Assembly: GCF_044385915.1 (NCBI RefSeq)
Contig: NZ_JBISCC010000113.1
Coordinates: 1 to 64,000, forward strand
Source: Thalassobellus citreus
Lineage (GTDB): Bacteria > Bacteroidota > Bacteroidia > Flavobacteriales > Flavobacteriaceae
Direction of reading: 5' to 3'
Length of the DNA: 64,000 nt
The position numbers and the translations under genes are program-made. Below, one piece after another: positions 22,179-31,679 of this stretch. Every line of letters begins with the position of its first letter. Position 1 is the first letter of the stretch. Under the pieces are notes generated by a model. That model had not been told where the DNA came from, did not search any database, and saw only the letters and a list, made by a program, of their open reading frames with translations.

Positions 22179-23234
22179 TTATGATTTACTTCTTACAATA
22201 GAATCTAATAATTCTGGAGAAATATTTAAATTACCTATTTTATCTGCATTTTCAGCTAGTTCTCTAAAAGCTAAAGCGATATTATTACTTGGGTCATTTC
22301 CATTATTACTTATAGCCATGAGCGTTTTCCAATCCAATTCTTTATATGGTTTTAAATTCGCATTTAGAACATATTCTTTCACATCTGCTTCTTTCTTCTC
22401 ATTAGTTACTTGAATATCGATAAGCTCTTTTTTCTGTTCCTCAAGAGAAATACTAGAAGTCATTTCCATTTGTTTTAACTTCTGAACATTCTGCTGCTTA
22501 ACAACATCTGTTTCCATTTTCTTTTCAACGATTTGTTTTTGCTTTTCCTCAACAGCAATCTCTGTATTCAATTCACTTTCCTTAATCATACGTTCTTGCT
22601 CTACAGCAAAATTTCTACGTTCATAAACAGCTTGATCGGCTTCCTTTTGAAGAGATTCTCGCATATGAGTTTCTAAAGCACGAGCCATTTCTGGATTAGG
22701 TGTAACCCCAAGCACATTAACGCTTAATATTTCTAACCCAAGCATTTGAACAGTCTTTGATTTTTGAACATTATTAAAAATCTCTGCCTCAATATCTTCT
22801 AACCTCCTCAAAGCTTCCTTCAAACTTAAACACTGAATAATAGATGCACTAGCAGTTTGAGCTTCATTGATTATTCGTTGCTGAATTTTTTCGTAATCAT
22901 GTTTCAAATACTGTTTCTTATTATTTACAGTAAAATCTAAAGCTTCAGCAAGTTGCTTTGGGTTTTCAATCTTATAAGTGACTTGTCCTTGTAAAGTAAC
23001 TTCTTGATAATCTTTTGTCGTTTCATTGAATACAAATTGAAAATCATTACTCTGAACTGGAATAGAAACAATTGATGAATTTGGAGAAAAATAAAAGAAT
23101 GATAAACCTCTGCCTTCTTTCTTGATTTTCCCACCTTTATAATGAATAACGTAATTCATTGAGTCGAATTTGATATAATTTATTCCTAACATAACTTTGA
23201 GTTTTAAATTAGTATTTGCGTAATTATAACACAA
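22179..23234 (-). CDS. SPFH/band-7 domain protein
   Basis: The 351-residue protein has an SPFH domain (residues about 20-180, 'FFYFSPNSSIVSIPVQSNDFQFVFNETTKDYQEVTLQGQVTYKIENPKQ') followed by a long coiled coil rich in Glu, Lys and Gln, then a short C-terminal segment. No strong N-terminal membrane segment is visible, so it may form a soluble or peripheral scaffold. SPFH proteins recur in predicted RNA-repair systems. It is first in the ADP-ribose operon, behind TTTGCGTAA-type sites, and differs from the slipin at 54295. Confidence 0.85.
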   Translation of the reverse strand: MCYNYANTNLKLKVMLGINYIKFDSMNYVIHYKGGKIKKEGRGLSFFYFSPNSSIVSIPVQSNDFQFVFNETTKDYQEVTLQGQVTYKIENPKQLAEALDFTVNNKKQYLKHDYEKIQQRIINEAQTASASIIQCLSLKEALRRLEDIEAEIFNNVQKSKTVQMLGLEILSVNVLGVTPNPEMARALETHMRESLQKEADQAVYERRNFAVEQERMIKESELNTEIAVEEKQKQIVEKKMETDVVKQQNVQKLKQMEMTSSISLEEQKKELIDIQVTNEKKEADVKEYVLNANLKPYKELDWKTLMAISNNGNDPSNNIALAFRELAENADKIGNLNISPELLDSIVRSKS

Positions 23235-23289
23235 ATGTAAATAGGAATATTAAATTCACCAAATATGTTTTGTGTTTTTTTTACGCAAA
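23215..23289. promoter_or_regulatory. Paired TTTGCGTAA/TTACGCAAA sites upstream of SPFH operon
   Basis: TTTGCGTAA at 23215-23223 and TTACGCAAA at 23281-23289 form an inverted pair 57 bp apart between the SPFH start and the NUDIX gene. The related palindrome at 23996 makes the NrtR-like protein the likely binder. Confidence 0.5.
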
Positions 23290-23316
23290 TATATTATTAA
23301 TCTAATATTCAATAAG

Positions 23317-23994
23317 TTATATTTCAAAAATTATCCCTTCCTTTTTAAGTTGGAAGTAGCGTTTTTGGTTAAATTGGAATAAATTGGCTGGTCTTCCCGA
23401 ACCTTTTGATACTTTTTCGTCGAGTTCATCAAGTACATTAAGGCCAATGATTTTCTTTCTAAAATTGCGCCTGTCAATTTCTCTGCCTAATAGGGTAGTG
23501 TATAATTTTTCTAAATCTGAAAAAGGGAATTTCTTATCGAGTAATTCAAAACCAATAGGTTCATAAGTGATTTTTCCTTGTAACCTCTTAATGGCTATTT
23601 CAAGGATCTCTTGATGATCAAAAGAGAGTTCTTGTAATTCATCAATATTAAACCATTGTACTTCAGCTGCATCAGTAGAAGCAAATATTTTAAATGTGTT
23701 CGGTCTTATTAGTCCAAAATAAGCTATAGAAACAACTCTTCCTCTTGGATCTCTATATGGATTTCCAAAGGTATATAATTGCTCAAGGTAATTAATCTTT
23801 ACTCCTGTTTCTTCTTGTAATTCTCTCTGAACTGCTTCTTCTAAGGATTCATCATTTAATACAAATCCACCTGGGATAGCCCATTTATCTTTGAACGGTT
23901 CATACTTTCGTTTTATAAGTAATACTGATATTTTGCCCTCTTCGTAACCAAACACGACGGCATCAACGGATAGTTTAATGGATTGATTATTCAT
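23317..23994 (-). CDS. NrtR-like NUDIX transcriptional regulator
   Basis: The 225-residue protein has an N-terminal NUDIX domain with the box 'GGFVLNDESLEEAVQRELQEETGV' and a C-terminal winged-helix ('YTTLLGREIDRRNFRKKIIGLNVLDE ... GRPANLFQF'). This is the architecture of NrtR, which senses ADP-ribose or related nucleotides and controls NAD genes. The intact box suggests hydrolase activity may remain. It lies upstream of the ADP-ribose/NAD operon and has a palindrome at its own start, so it probably controls both. Confidence 0.85.
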   Translation of the reverse strand: MNNQSIKLSVDAVVFGYEEGKISVLLIKRKYEPFKDKWAIPGGFVLNDESLEEAVQRELQEETGVKINYLEQLYTFGNPYRDPRGRVVSIAYFGLIRPNTFKIFASTDAAEVQWFNIDELQELSFDHQEILEIAIKRLQGKITYEPIGFELLDKKFPFSDLEKLYTTLLGREIDRRNFRKKIIGLNVLDELDEKVSKGSGRPANLFQFNQKRYFQLKKEGIIFEI

Positions 23995-23995
23995 A

Positions 23996-24012
23996 TGCGT
24001 AATTTATACGCA
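23996..24012. promoter_or_regulatory. Palindrome TGCGTA-N5-TACGCA before NUDIX regulator
   Basis: It begins 2 bp upstream of the NUDIX start codon. The arms point the opposite way from the TACGCAA-N5-TTGCGYA operators of the WYL sites, so this is a separate site class, likely autoregulatory. Confidence 0.55.
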
Positions 24013-24029
24013 AAAATACAAAATTTAAC

Positions 24030-26972
24030 TTAAACCATTTTTGTAATAATAGATTTAAGTGTATTTGTTTCCTTCCATTTTAAGAGTTTTTCCTTAGTAA
24101 AAGGATTGATTTCTATTTCTGGGAAATTATACTTTAATTCCAAAAACACTTCTAACAACTTCTTTGTTCCCCTAATAGGCACATCATTCATATTATGAAT
24201 CATAAGATCTAAAAGTTTGAATAAAAATTTATTGTGCATTTTAGAAACATTAAAAAGGTTTGCTGTCAGAAGATCAGTAAACCTTTTAAGCGGTGCATAT
24301 TCTCCCCATTCTAATCTACCTATAATTTCACCCAATAGTGAATTATTCACTTTCTCTTCAGAGTTAGCTTTAATCCATATTTCTGCTGCAAGCTCTCTAG
24401 CCACTTTATCACTACATAAAAGTCCAGTAGCCAAAAACATATAAGTTGTTTCTTTATAATCTGCACGATGCCATATTTCATAGAGGCCTTTGAGTAAATT
24501 GATCATGTTCTTTTTACTGCTTTCATCAAAAAAAGTAGATTCTTTTAAGTTGTTATAAATAACATTACTTAAAAACATACTCGGATTATTAGGCGATAGA
24601 AACAAGAATTTCACATCATCATGAGGCTGAATAGTAGTATAATATTTCTCCTTTTTGAAATACATATATTCATAAATACTAACAACATTTTCTTGCTTTT
24701 TCTTATTATTGAAAAGATTTTTAATATCAGAGATTAAAGAATCTGGTTCTTTTTTCTTTTCACCAAATTTTTTGAAACGCAATTCTTTACGGGTCATTGT
24801 TTTTAAAACATCTTTCTTAAGAGCATAATCGTATTGTTTATATTTTTCTTCTCTTAATTTGCAATCCCATGAATAAACCCCTCTTTCTTTTTGTAATGTA
24901 TTTGATAACTGTTCTTGAAAGTAAGTTATCTCCGAATTTTTATTTCTGCTAATAACACTCTGAATCCATAAGTCTGGTCTATCAGTATAAGTCTTTTCAA
25001 GTTCAATTAAACCATAATGATACTTTAGAATGTTTTTAATTTTTTTAGTATTTATTTCATCTATTTTTTGTGATACATCTTTGGGGAACTCATCTAACGG
25101 TAAACGTCCAAAAGCAATTTGCATATCATATAGATTTATTTCCTCATCACTTTTTTCATATGATATGATTCGATCAATTAAAACCACAGGATCAACCCAG
25201 CAAGGTGCGTGCGTTGGTGTAGATAATAAATCTAAAGTCAAACCTCTTTTGATGAAGGATTTAGATTTTATAAATAAGAAATGATGTATTTGATATATAT
25301 AATCTGGAATAGTTTGATGCTCTATTTCTTTTAGATTTTCCTTATACCGTGATTTATAAAATCGGTCTTCTTTAAGTTTCTTGATTTTTTGATCCTTAGT
25401 TTTTCTGAAGCTTTGAAGTTCAGCAGGGTATTTCTTCATTAATATCTCTGCGAAGTCATTAATATAATAAGCAGCTTCAGACTCAAGACTTCCAATTTGA
25501 CTATTCCAGCCATCAAAATTCATCGAAAGATCTAGAGAACGCTTAAAAATAGGCTCTAGCTTTGAAACATTATCTTTATTTAAAAGCAGGTTCAGCTTTG
25601 GCAAATAACTCAAAAGCAAATCTATATGATAAACTTCATTGTTATCAATAACCTGACTTACAAAAAAGATTAGATCATCTAGTGTTTCATAGGTAGGTAG
25701 TTTGTTTTCTTCAGTCAATAACTTTGACTCTTCAACGTCAAAAACATGATCTTCAGCTTCTTCTTCTGAAGTTATATAACTCTTTAAGGTTTCTTTCGAA
25801 GAGTGAAACAAACTATCAGTGTATAAACTAATTTCATCCAACAGTTCTTGCTTCTTTGGGTCTCCATGCTTTTCAATAATTTTTGCAGCCCTTAATTGTA
25901 TTTTCTCATCAACTGTAATTAATGCTTCTGAAGCTTTTTTACAAACCGAGATTCTAGAAGCTTTATGAGCTTTAACAATCTTATCCAAAATCATAAGTGT
26001 GGAGTTAACTACAGACTTTGTTTCAGAATTCAATTGAATCGAGCTATTTTCAATAAAGACTTTGTATTTAAACTTTTTATGATCTGCTACAGTTTTAAAA
26101 TATTTTAATACCGTATTCACAACTTTTGAGTGAGGCGAATTTAGGGCAGCAAAAAACTCATTCTGTAAACTTAAAATCTCTTCTATAGTAGGAGTTAGTT
26201 TAATTAACAGGTCAAAAAACCATCCGCTCAATGTTTTATTAAATCCCTTAGTGGCTGAACATATAGTCGCTATTAAAACCTTTTTTCTGTTTAGTTTATC
26301 ATCATTGGTTAAATTAGAAATCGTATCAATCCAAATATCATTACCTCCCTTATAATTTTCTAGATGTAAATAGTTATAATAATTGTTGATACCTGATTCT
26401 TCTTCAAACAAAAACCAAATATGCTCATCTAAAGTTTCTTTGTGCTTAAATAAAACTTCAGGTTTGTAAAAACTTCTATTTTTATTATTCTCCCATTTAC
26501 TTTCAACTATTGCGTTTGGTAGTCTCGCTAGTATTAATTCATGAGATGGCTGCAACAAACCTTTTTTGAATAATGTCATCGTCTTTTCGTAATCCAACTC
26601 CCAAGGCATGTCTTCATTAATTAAATCACCAAACCATTTAGGAGTATACCAAGGGATTATGTTTTCTAAATAATCATCAGTAACGGAAAGTTGGCTGACG
26701 CTGAAAAAGGCTTTTTTTGCATCTGTTTTGTTAAAACACACATAGCACACTTTACTAATAATATTTCTTTTAGTTTCAGAATGTATAGGTTTTGAAGTAT
26801 CATAGGTTCCCCAATCTGATTTCTCTCTAACCATTCGGTGCTCAAAAATCTTTTCTTTATACTTTTTTAAAAAGGGAACAAGTTCTCTTTTTTCCTTTAG
26901 AGTGAGTTTTTTTAAAAAAGGGATTACATCTTTTTCTTTGAAGACAATGTCTTCTAATTCTTTTTCAAGCAT
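24030..26972 (-). CDS. DUF6493-like helical-repeat protein
   Basis: The 980-residue protein is helix-rich and has HEAT-like repeats, with a start 'IVFKEKDVIPFLKKLTLKEKRELVPFLKKY' similar to DUF6493 proteins of Bacteroidota. No catalytic motif is visible; a few Cys are scattered near the N terminus. It begins 1 bp after the SWIM gene ends, and this pairing of a large repeat protein with a SWIM zinc-finger protein recurs in bacteria, often with MoxR/VWA genes that are absent here. It may be a scaffold that binds nucleic acid or protein. Confidence 0.7.
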   Translation of the reverse strand: MLEKELEDIVFKEKDVIPFLKKLTLKEKRELVPFLKKYKEKIFEHRMVREKSDWGTYDTSKPIHSETKRNIISKVCYVCFNKTDAKKAFFSVSQLSVTDDYLENIIPWYTPKWFGDLINEDMPWELDYEKTMTLFKKGLLQPSHELILARLPNAIVESKWENNKNRSFYKPEVLFKHKETLDEHIWFLFEEESGINNYYNYLHLENYKGGNDIWIDTISNLTNDDKLNRKKVLIATICSATKGFNKTLSGWFFDLLIKLTPTIEEILSLQNEFFAALNSPHSKVVNTVLKYFKTVADHKKFKYKVFIENSSIQLNSETKSVVNSTLMILDKIVKAHKASRISVCKKASEALITVDEKIQLRAAKIIEKHGDPKKQELLDEISLYTDSLFHSSKETLKSYITSEEEAEDHVFDVEESKLLTEENKLPTYETLDDLIFFVSQVIDNNEVYHIDLLLSYLPKLNLLLNKDNVSKLEPIFKRSLDLSMNFDGWNSQIGSLESEAAYYINDFAEILMKKYPAELQSFRKTKDQKIKKLKEDRFYKSRYKENLKEIEHQTIPDYIYQIHHFLFIKSKSFIKRGLTLDLLSTPTHAPCWVDPVVLIDRIISYEKSDEEINLYDMQIAFGRLPLDEFPKDVSQKIDEINTKKIKNILKYHYGLIELEKTYTDRPDLWIQSVISRNKNSEITYFQEQLSNTLQKERGVYSWDCKLREEKYKQYDYALKKDVLKTMTRKELRFKKFGEKKKEPDSLISDIKNLFNNKKKQENVVSIYEYMYFKKEKYYTTIQPHDDVKFLFLSPNNPSMFLSNVIYNNLKESTFFDESSKKNMINLLKGLYEIWHRADYKETTYMFLATGLLCSDKVARELAAEIWIKANSEEKVNNSLLGEIIGRLEWGEYAPLKRFTDLLTANLFNVSKMHNKFLFKLLDLMIHNMNDVPIRGTKKLLEVFLELKYNFPEIEINPFTKEKLLKWKETNTLKSIITKMV

Positions 26973-26973
26973 A

Positions 26974-28320
26974 TTAATTGGCTTTTGCTTTTTTCTTTAC
27001 GGCTAAAATATGTTTGCATGCGCCTCGTTCACCTTGATTTTTACTAAACCAAGTACAAGTACATTTTTGCAAGTCACCTTTTATAACCACATAATGTTGT
27101 ACTCCACTTCCTTCTACTTTTGCTTCTATTTCATTATCATTCTTTAGAGTGATATTTACCTTATTATCTTCTAATAGTTTTTCAGCACCTTTTAATCTTG
27201 GATTTAATGACATTATCCTATCTAGTTTGAAAGGCAACCTTCTATAAAAGAATCCGTTCTTAGCTAAATCATAACCCAATAGTCCCATCGCTGATAATTT
27301 GGTTGATAGTTTTTCTATTTTAGAAATATCTATTCCTTCTTCAAATGACATTAGAGCGGGGTTGAATTCTTGATTTGTAAAAGAGTAATTATCAAACGCT
27401 TGAATCAACGAATCTGGTAAGTCTTCTATCAAAGATTCTAGCGCTGCTCCCTCTCCTGAAAAGCCTCTCCAAAAATCTCTGGAAATCGAAAAGACAAAGT
27501 TCAATTCGTCAAAACATAAAATAAAAGTCACGGATTGCATGTCTTTTTGTGGATACACTTTTAATTCATTGATTAACGGAATTAACGGCTGAAGTAATTT
27601 TAATCTATGAATTCCACCAATACAAACAGCATTATTAGCTTTTAGAGGGCTAAACAAATACTTGCTACCTCTTTTAATTAAAAAATAATCCGTTTTAACT
27701 TTTCCATTTGGAATAGTCTTAAATAGCTGAATTGCTTGAATACGATTTAAGGTTTGTGCATAATCTGATTCTGAAAAGAAATGTTGTACTGTTGTGAGTC
27801 CTTTTATCCATTTGCTTGGTAAAGGCACTTTTCTTTCAATGAAACTCTCTCCTCCTTTATGAAAACCTACTTCTTTCTGCCCCACAGACAAAATGAGATC
27901 ATCATTTTTTTTGATTTTGCCTAATTCAGAAATTAAAGGGGTATTAAAATCTACATTGGTTGTACCATTTTCTATAAACTCTCCATCCTGTCCGTTGTCT
28001 AAAACATCAACTCTAGCGTATACACCTGCACAATGTGAAAAGCCTTCAAATCTTATTTGATTATTACCAGCAGTAACTATAGGATCTTTTAATAAGGCTA
28101 ATTGAAAAGGTGATAAATTAAAACTAGATTGAACTGTATTAGAAAGCGTAATCAAACATCTTGAAAGTTCATATGGGTTATTTAGTTTCCCCCAGAAAAA
28201 GCAAGGAGAGCTCCCTTTGTCAACTTCATTAAACTTTGATAATAATAAATTCTCTTTTCCTTGTTCTTTTTTAATACTCGAAAGGGAGTTGTATTTATAA
28301 TTTAAAGTTTCTGCTGACAT
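26974..28320 (-). CDS. SWIM zinc-finger family protein
   Basis: The 448-residue protein ends with a SWIM motif, 'CTCTWFSKNQGERGACKHILAVKKK' (CxC-n-CxH), a zinc-binding nucleic-acid or protein contact. The preceding 400 residues are mixed alpha/beta without a motif I know. It is the first gene of the SWIM-DUF6493 pair, 1 bp apart, and the last gene before the probable right end of the island. A role in DNA or RNA binding is likely; the target is unknown. Confidence 0.85.
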   Translation of the reverse strand: MSAETLNYKYNSLSSIKKEQGKENLLLSKFNEVDKGSSPCFFWGKLNNPYELSRCLITLSNTVQSSFNLSPFQLALLKDPIVTAGNNQIRFEGFSHCAGVYARVDVLDNGQDGEFIENGTTNVDFNTPLISELGKIKKNDDLILSVGQKEVGFHKGGESFIERKVPLPSKWIKGLTTVQHFFSESDYAQTLNRIQAIQLFKTIPNGKVKTDYFLIKRGSKYLFSPLKANNAVCIGGIHRLKLLQPLIPLINELKVYPQKDMQSVTFILCFDELNFVFSISRDFWRGFSGEGAALESLIEDLPDSLIQAFDNYSFTNQEFNPALMSFEEGIDISKIEKLSTKLSAMGLLGYDLAKNGFFYRRLPFKLDRIMSLNPRLKGAEKLLEDNKVNITLKNDNEIEAKVEGSGVQHYVVIKGDLQKCTCTWFSKNQGERGACKHILAVKKKAKAN

Positions 28321-28600
28321 ACTTTTTGTTTTTAAAAATAGTAAAAAAAATCTGCCAACTAAATTATAGATAGAAAGTTTTAAAATAAATTATTGATGTT
28401 TAAGTATAACAGAAAAGATCCATGTCCGTAATTGGGGTTTTTGACACTTAAACGTTAAAAATTAATAAGTTTAACAACTAAATGGATTCAATTCATATAA
28501 AATGAAAATAAATTTAATTAAGTTGGTTTTTGCGTGCAAATCGCGTGCAAATTAAAAAAGCTTTAAAAGATAAAATCTTCTAAAGCCTTACTATTACTGT
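28321..28600. other. Probable right junction of the island
   Basis: This 280-bp gap holds two direct copies of GCGTGCAAAT (28532-28541 and 28543-28552) and the terminator of the tRNA-Ala gene. No gene is seen. Its place between island cargo and a tRNA fits an attachment region, but the matching left end is outside the window. Confidence 0.45.
28553..28587 (-). terminator. Terminator of tRNA-Ala
   Basis: On the minus strand GCTTTAGAAGAT-TTT-ATCTTTTAAAGC, a 12-bp stem with one G-T pair, then TTTTTT. Confidence 0.75.
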
Positions 28601-28673
28601 GGAGAAGATCGGATTCGAACCGACGACCTCTTGACTGCCAGTCAAGCACTCTAGCCAACTGAGCTACATCCCC
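28600..28673 (-). tRNA. tRNA-Ala(GGC)
   Basis: Acceptor GGGGATG/CTTCTCC with A73, anticodon arm CTTGA-CTGGCAG-TCAAG, T arm GTCGG-TTCGAAT-CCGAT. It lies at the border between accessory and core genes and is a candidate integration site. Confidence 0.92.
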
Positions 28674-28678
28674 AAATA

Positions 28679-29473
28679 TTACTTTAACCCTCTTAAAACT
28701 AAAACAGGTCTTTTACTATGGAAATCTTTTTTAAGAATCGTGTTTTTTTCCCACTTCTTAGTAAAGAAACCTCGCTTACGTCTTACCACGCATAACAAGT
28801 CTGGATTATGGGTTTGAAAATGTTCTAAAGCACCTTGAAAAGTGGTTGCATTTTCACTTTGTGTTCTAGTTGAAACAATATTATTCAAAGTCTCAGCAAC
28901 CTCAAAATCACCATCATTATAATACATTGTTTTAACTAACAATAAATTAACAACAGCATCAAAATTATTCTTTATATCGATTAATTGATCTAAAGCATTT
29001 TCCTTTTTTATAATAGCCGATTTTAATGCCAATAAAACACTTTTTATAGGTCTAAAAACATAACCTTCTGGAACTATTAGTGCCGGTATTTGTGTTTGTT
29101 TTATAATTTTGCCCGATGTTTTTCCTAAAAAGACTTCATCTTTAATAGAGTTTGTTCTCGGTTCTACCAAAATCAAATCAATATTCGCAGTTTTACAGGC
29201 TAACTCTAAGGTAGGAATTAATTTTCCTTTTAAAACCCGAACCGCAACATCAACACTTTTAGTATCAATTTTAGAAACCAAATTATTTAAAAACTCTTTG
29301 CTTTCACGTTCAATAATATGGTCAACCTTAATCATGGTTCCTGCTTTCGTATACACATTATATACTTGCACAATAAAAAGTTTTGCCCCAAAAGCTTCAG
29401 CAAAGTCTACGGCATACTGTAAATGACTTAATGCATTTTTTGACGATCCTACAGGAACTAAAATATTCTTCAT
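28679..29473 (-). CDS. Universal stress protein, two Usp domains
   Basis: The 264-residue protein has tandem UspA domains. The first starts 'MKNILVPVGSSKNALSHLQYAVDFAEAFGAKLFIVQVY' and ends with the nucleotide-binding 'GKTSGKIIKQTQIPALIVP'. The second lacks the G-2x-G-9x-G motif. Such proteins respond to stress in the cytoplasm, often by binding ATP. It is the first core gene right of the tRNA-Ala, 5 bp away, and has no visible link to the island. Confidence 0.88.
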   Translation of the reverse strand: MKNILVPVGSSKNALSHLQYAVDFAEAFGAKLFIVQVYNVYTKAGTMIKVDHIIERESKEFLNNLVSKIDTKSVDVAVRVLKGKLIPTLELACKTANIDLILVEPRTNSIKDEVFLGKTSGKIIKQTQIPALIVPEGYVFRPIKSVLLALKSAIIKKENALDQLIDIKNNFDAVVNLLLVKTMYYNDGDFEVAETLNNIVSTRTQSENATTFQGALEHFQTHNPDLLCVVRRKRGFFTKKWEKNTILKKDFHSKRPVLVLRGLK

Positions 29474-29532
29474 ATCTATAAAGTTTGATAGCTAAATTTA
29501 CAATAAATTTGGCGTAAAAGTAAAACTTTTAA

Positions 29533-30033
29533 ATGATTCGGAAAGCAACCGCTTTAGATATTGAAAATCTAATCTTAATTACAAAAGCTTGCGCTAGTAA
29601 TTTAATTGATAAAAATATTTATCAATGGAATGCCGTATATCCTAATAAAGAAGCCTTTATTAAAGATCTTAACCGAAATGAATTATATGTTTTAGACATA
29701 GAAAACACTGTTATTGGATGCATAACTATATCAACTTTTATGGATGATGTTTACAAGCCTGTGTCGTGGCTTGTTAAAAACAACAATAATATTTACATAC
29801 ATCGATTAGCTATTCACCCAAAACACCAAGGACAAGGTTATGCACAACAACTCATGCAATACGCAGAAGATTATGCTGTAAAAAACAATGCCGCTTCTAT
29901 AAGATTAGATACCTTTTCGCAAAATACACGGAATTTGAAATTTTATGAACGTCGTGGTTACAAACAATTAGCTCCCATTTATTTTCCTAATCAAAGTAAA
30001 CATCCGTTTTACTGTTACGAACTTGTTTTATGA
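29533..30033 (+). CDS. GNAT-family N-acetyltransferase
   Basis: The 166-residue protein carries the acetyl-CoA-binding motif A, 'IYIHRLAIHPKHQGQGYAQQLMQYAEDYA', and the following 'IRLDTFSQNTRNLKFYERRGYK'. The substrate is not predictable. Its stop overlaps the MATE transporter start by 4 bp, so the pair is co-translated and may deal with the same compound. Confidence 0.88.
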   Translation: MIRKATALDIENLILITKACASNLIDKNIYQWNAVYPNKEAFIKDLNRNELYVLDIENTVIGCITISTFMDDVYKPVSWLVKNNNNIYIHRLAIHPKHQGQGYAQQLMQYAEDYAVKNNAASIRLDTFSQNTRNLKFYERRGYKQLAPIYFPNQSKHPFYCYELVL

Positions 30034-31364
30034 GTACAAACATCAGTTTAAAACACATTAATAAATTAGCTATTCCCGCTTTAATTGCAGGAATATCAGA
30101 ACCCATCTTATCTATTACAGATACCGCTATTGTTGGAAATATTAACGGCAACGCCACCGAATCGTTAGCAGCCGTAGGTATTGTAGGCGCCTTCATTTCT
30201 ATGTTGGTTTGGGTATTAGGACAAACACGAAGTGCCATTTCGTCTATAGTATCTCAATATGTAGGTGCTAATAATCTAGAAAAAATAAAAAATTTACCGG
30301 CTCAAGCCATTTTTATAATTACATCATTAAGTGTTTTAATTATTATATTAACCTATCCTTTTGCTGAAAATATTTTTAAACTATATAACGCATCAGACCT
30401 CATTTTAGAATACAGTATAGATTATTATAAAATTCGTGTTTTCGGTTTTCCTTTTTCCTTATTTACTATTGCTGTTTTCGGAACTTTTAGAGGCTTACAA
30501 AACACCTATTACCCCATGATTATTGCCATTATTGGCGCCTTTATAAATATTGTTTTAGACTATATTCTTGTATTTGGCATTCAAAATTACATCCCTGCAA
30601 TGCATATAAAAGGTGCTGCTTACGCTAGTCTTGTAGCTCAATGTATAATGGCATTATTATCGGCATATTATTTACTTAAAAAAACAAGTATTCCTTTAAA
30701 ATTAAGCTTTCCTTTAAACAAGGAAATTATCAGATTCATCATCATGATTCTAAATTTAATTGTTAGAACCATAGCACTAAATACAACGCTTTATTTTGCT
30801 ACACGTTTTGCCACAGGTTACGGAGCAGCATATATTGCCGCTTACACTATAGCCATAAACTTATGGTTTTTCGGCGCTTTTGTTATAGATGGTTATGCTA
30901 GTGCTGGTAATATTTTATCTGGAAAATTATTAGGAGCTAAAGACTATAGTTCCCTTTTAAAACTAAGCAATAAATTAATTAAATATGGTATTGTTATTGG
31001 CATTGCTATGGCTATAACTGGAGCTATTTTCTATTACCCAATAGGGCGCCTTTTTTCTAAAGACCCTGAAGTTTTAAGCCTGTTTTACAATTCGTTTTGG
31101 CTTGTCCTTATTATGCAACCTATATGCGCATTAGCTTTTATTTTTGACGGTATTTTTAAAGGCTTAGGTAAAATGATGCATTTAAGAAATGTACTGCTAT
31201 TTTCTACATTCATAGTTTTTATACCCATTCTTTTTTGGCTAGACAGTATCGGTTACAAACTACACGGTATTTTTATAGCACTTTCCTTCTGGATGATTGC
31301 AAGAGGTATCCCGCTAATTATAAAATTCAGAAAAACATTTACACAGCTTTCACAAAACAATTAA
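30030..31364 (+). CDS. MATE-family efflux transporter
   Basis: The 444-residue protein has about twelve membrane helices and MATE features such as 'IAGISEPILSITDTAIVG' in the first helix and 'IIAIIGAFINIVLDYILVF'. It would export cations, drugs or metabolites with sodium or proton coupling at the inner membrane. It overlaps the GNAT gene by 4 bp. Two tiny membrane-protein genes follow on the same strand. Confidence 0.9.
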   Translation: MSTNISLKHINKLAIPALIAGISEPILSITDTAIVGNINGNATESLAAVGIVGAFISMLVWVLGQTRSAISSIVSQYVGANNLEKIKNLPAQAIFIITSLSVLIIILTYPFAENIFKLYNASDLILEYSIDYYKIRVFGFPFSLFTIAVFGTFRGLQNTYYPMIIAIIGAFINIVLDYILVFGIQNYIPAMHIKGAAYASLVAQCIMALLSAYYLLKKTSIPLKLSFPLNKEIIRFIIMILNLIVRTIALNTTLYFATRFATGYGAAYIAAYTIAINLWFFGAFVIDGYASAGNILSGKLLGAKDYSSLLKLSNKLIKYGIVIGIAMAITGAIFYYPIGRLFSKDPEVLSLFYNSFWLVLIMQPICALAFIFDGIFKGLGKMMHLRNVLLFSTFIVFIPILFWLDSIGYKLHGIFIALSFWMIARGIPLIIKFRKTFTQLSQNN

Positions 31365-31401
31365 CTTTGTAATAAACGAGTTCAATAACTAAACTAATAA
31401 T

Positions 31402-31578
31402 ATGCAGCTATTTATTGCTTTGCTACAAGACATTAACATTGAAGAAAAAATTCAAAACGCACCTGATAAAGAATATGAAATAGGTGTTTTTATTGGCTCG
31501 ATGTTGCCTTTTGTGGTTCTAGTATTATTAGCTTATGCTATTTACAGATATAATAAAAACAGAATTAATAAAGACTAA
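31402..31578 (+). CDS. Small membrane protein, 58 residues
   Basis: The frame starts MQLFIALLQDINIEEK, and has one membrane helix (GVFIGSMLPFVVLVLLAYAIY) with a basic cytoplasmic tail. It lies 37 bp after the MATE gene and 2 bp before another small membrane frame. The layout is typical of conserved small proteins in flavobacteria, but the function is unknown. Confidence 0.6.
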   Translation: MQLFIALLQDINIEEKIQNAPDKEYEIGVFIGSMLPFVVLVLLAYAIYRYNKNRINKD

Positions 31579-31580
31579 TT

Positions 31581-31679
31581 ATGGATATCATGTCATTTTT
31601 AAGCGGAAACGGATTGTTTCTAGTACTAGCCCTAGTTTTAATCATTATTTATGTTGTAAACAGACGAAAACGAAGATAA
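31581..31679 (+). CDS. Tiny membrane protein, 32 residues
   Basis: The frame MDIMSFLSGNGLFLVLALVL continues into IIIYVVNRRKRR: a single hydrophobic helix ending in a basic patch. It starts 2 bp after the preceding small gene and ends exactly before the convergent PKHD gene. The pair may be coupled. Evidence is only the composition and spacing. Confidence 0.45.
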   Translation: MDIMSFLSGNGLFLVLALVLIIIYVVNRRKRR

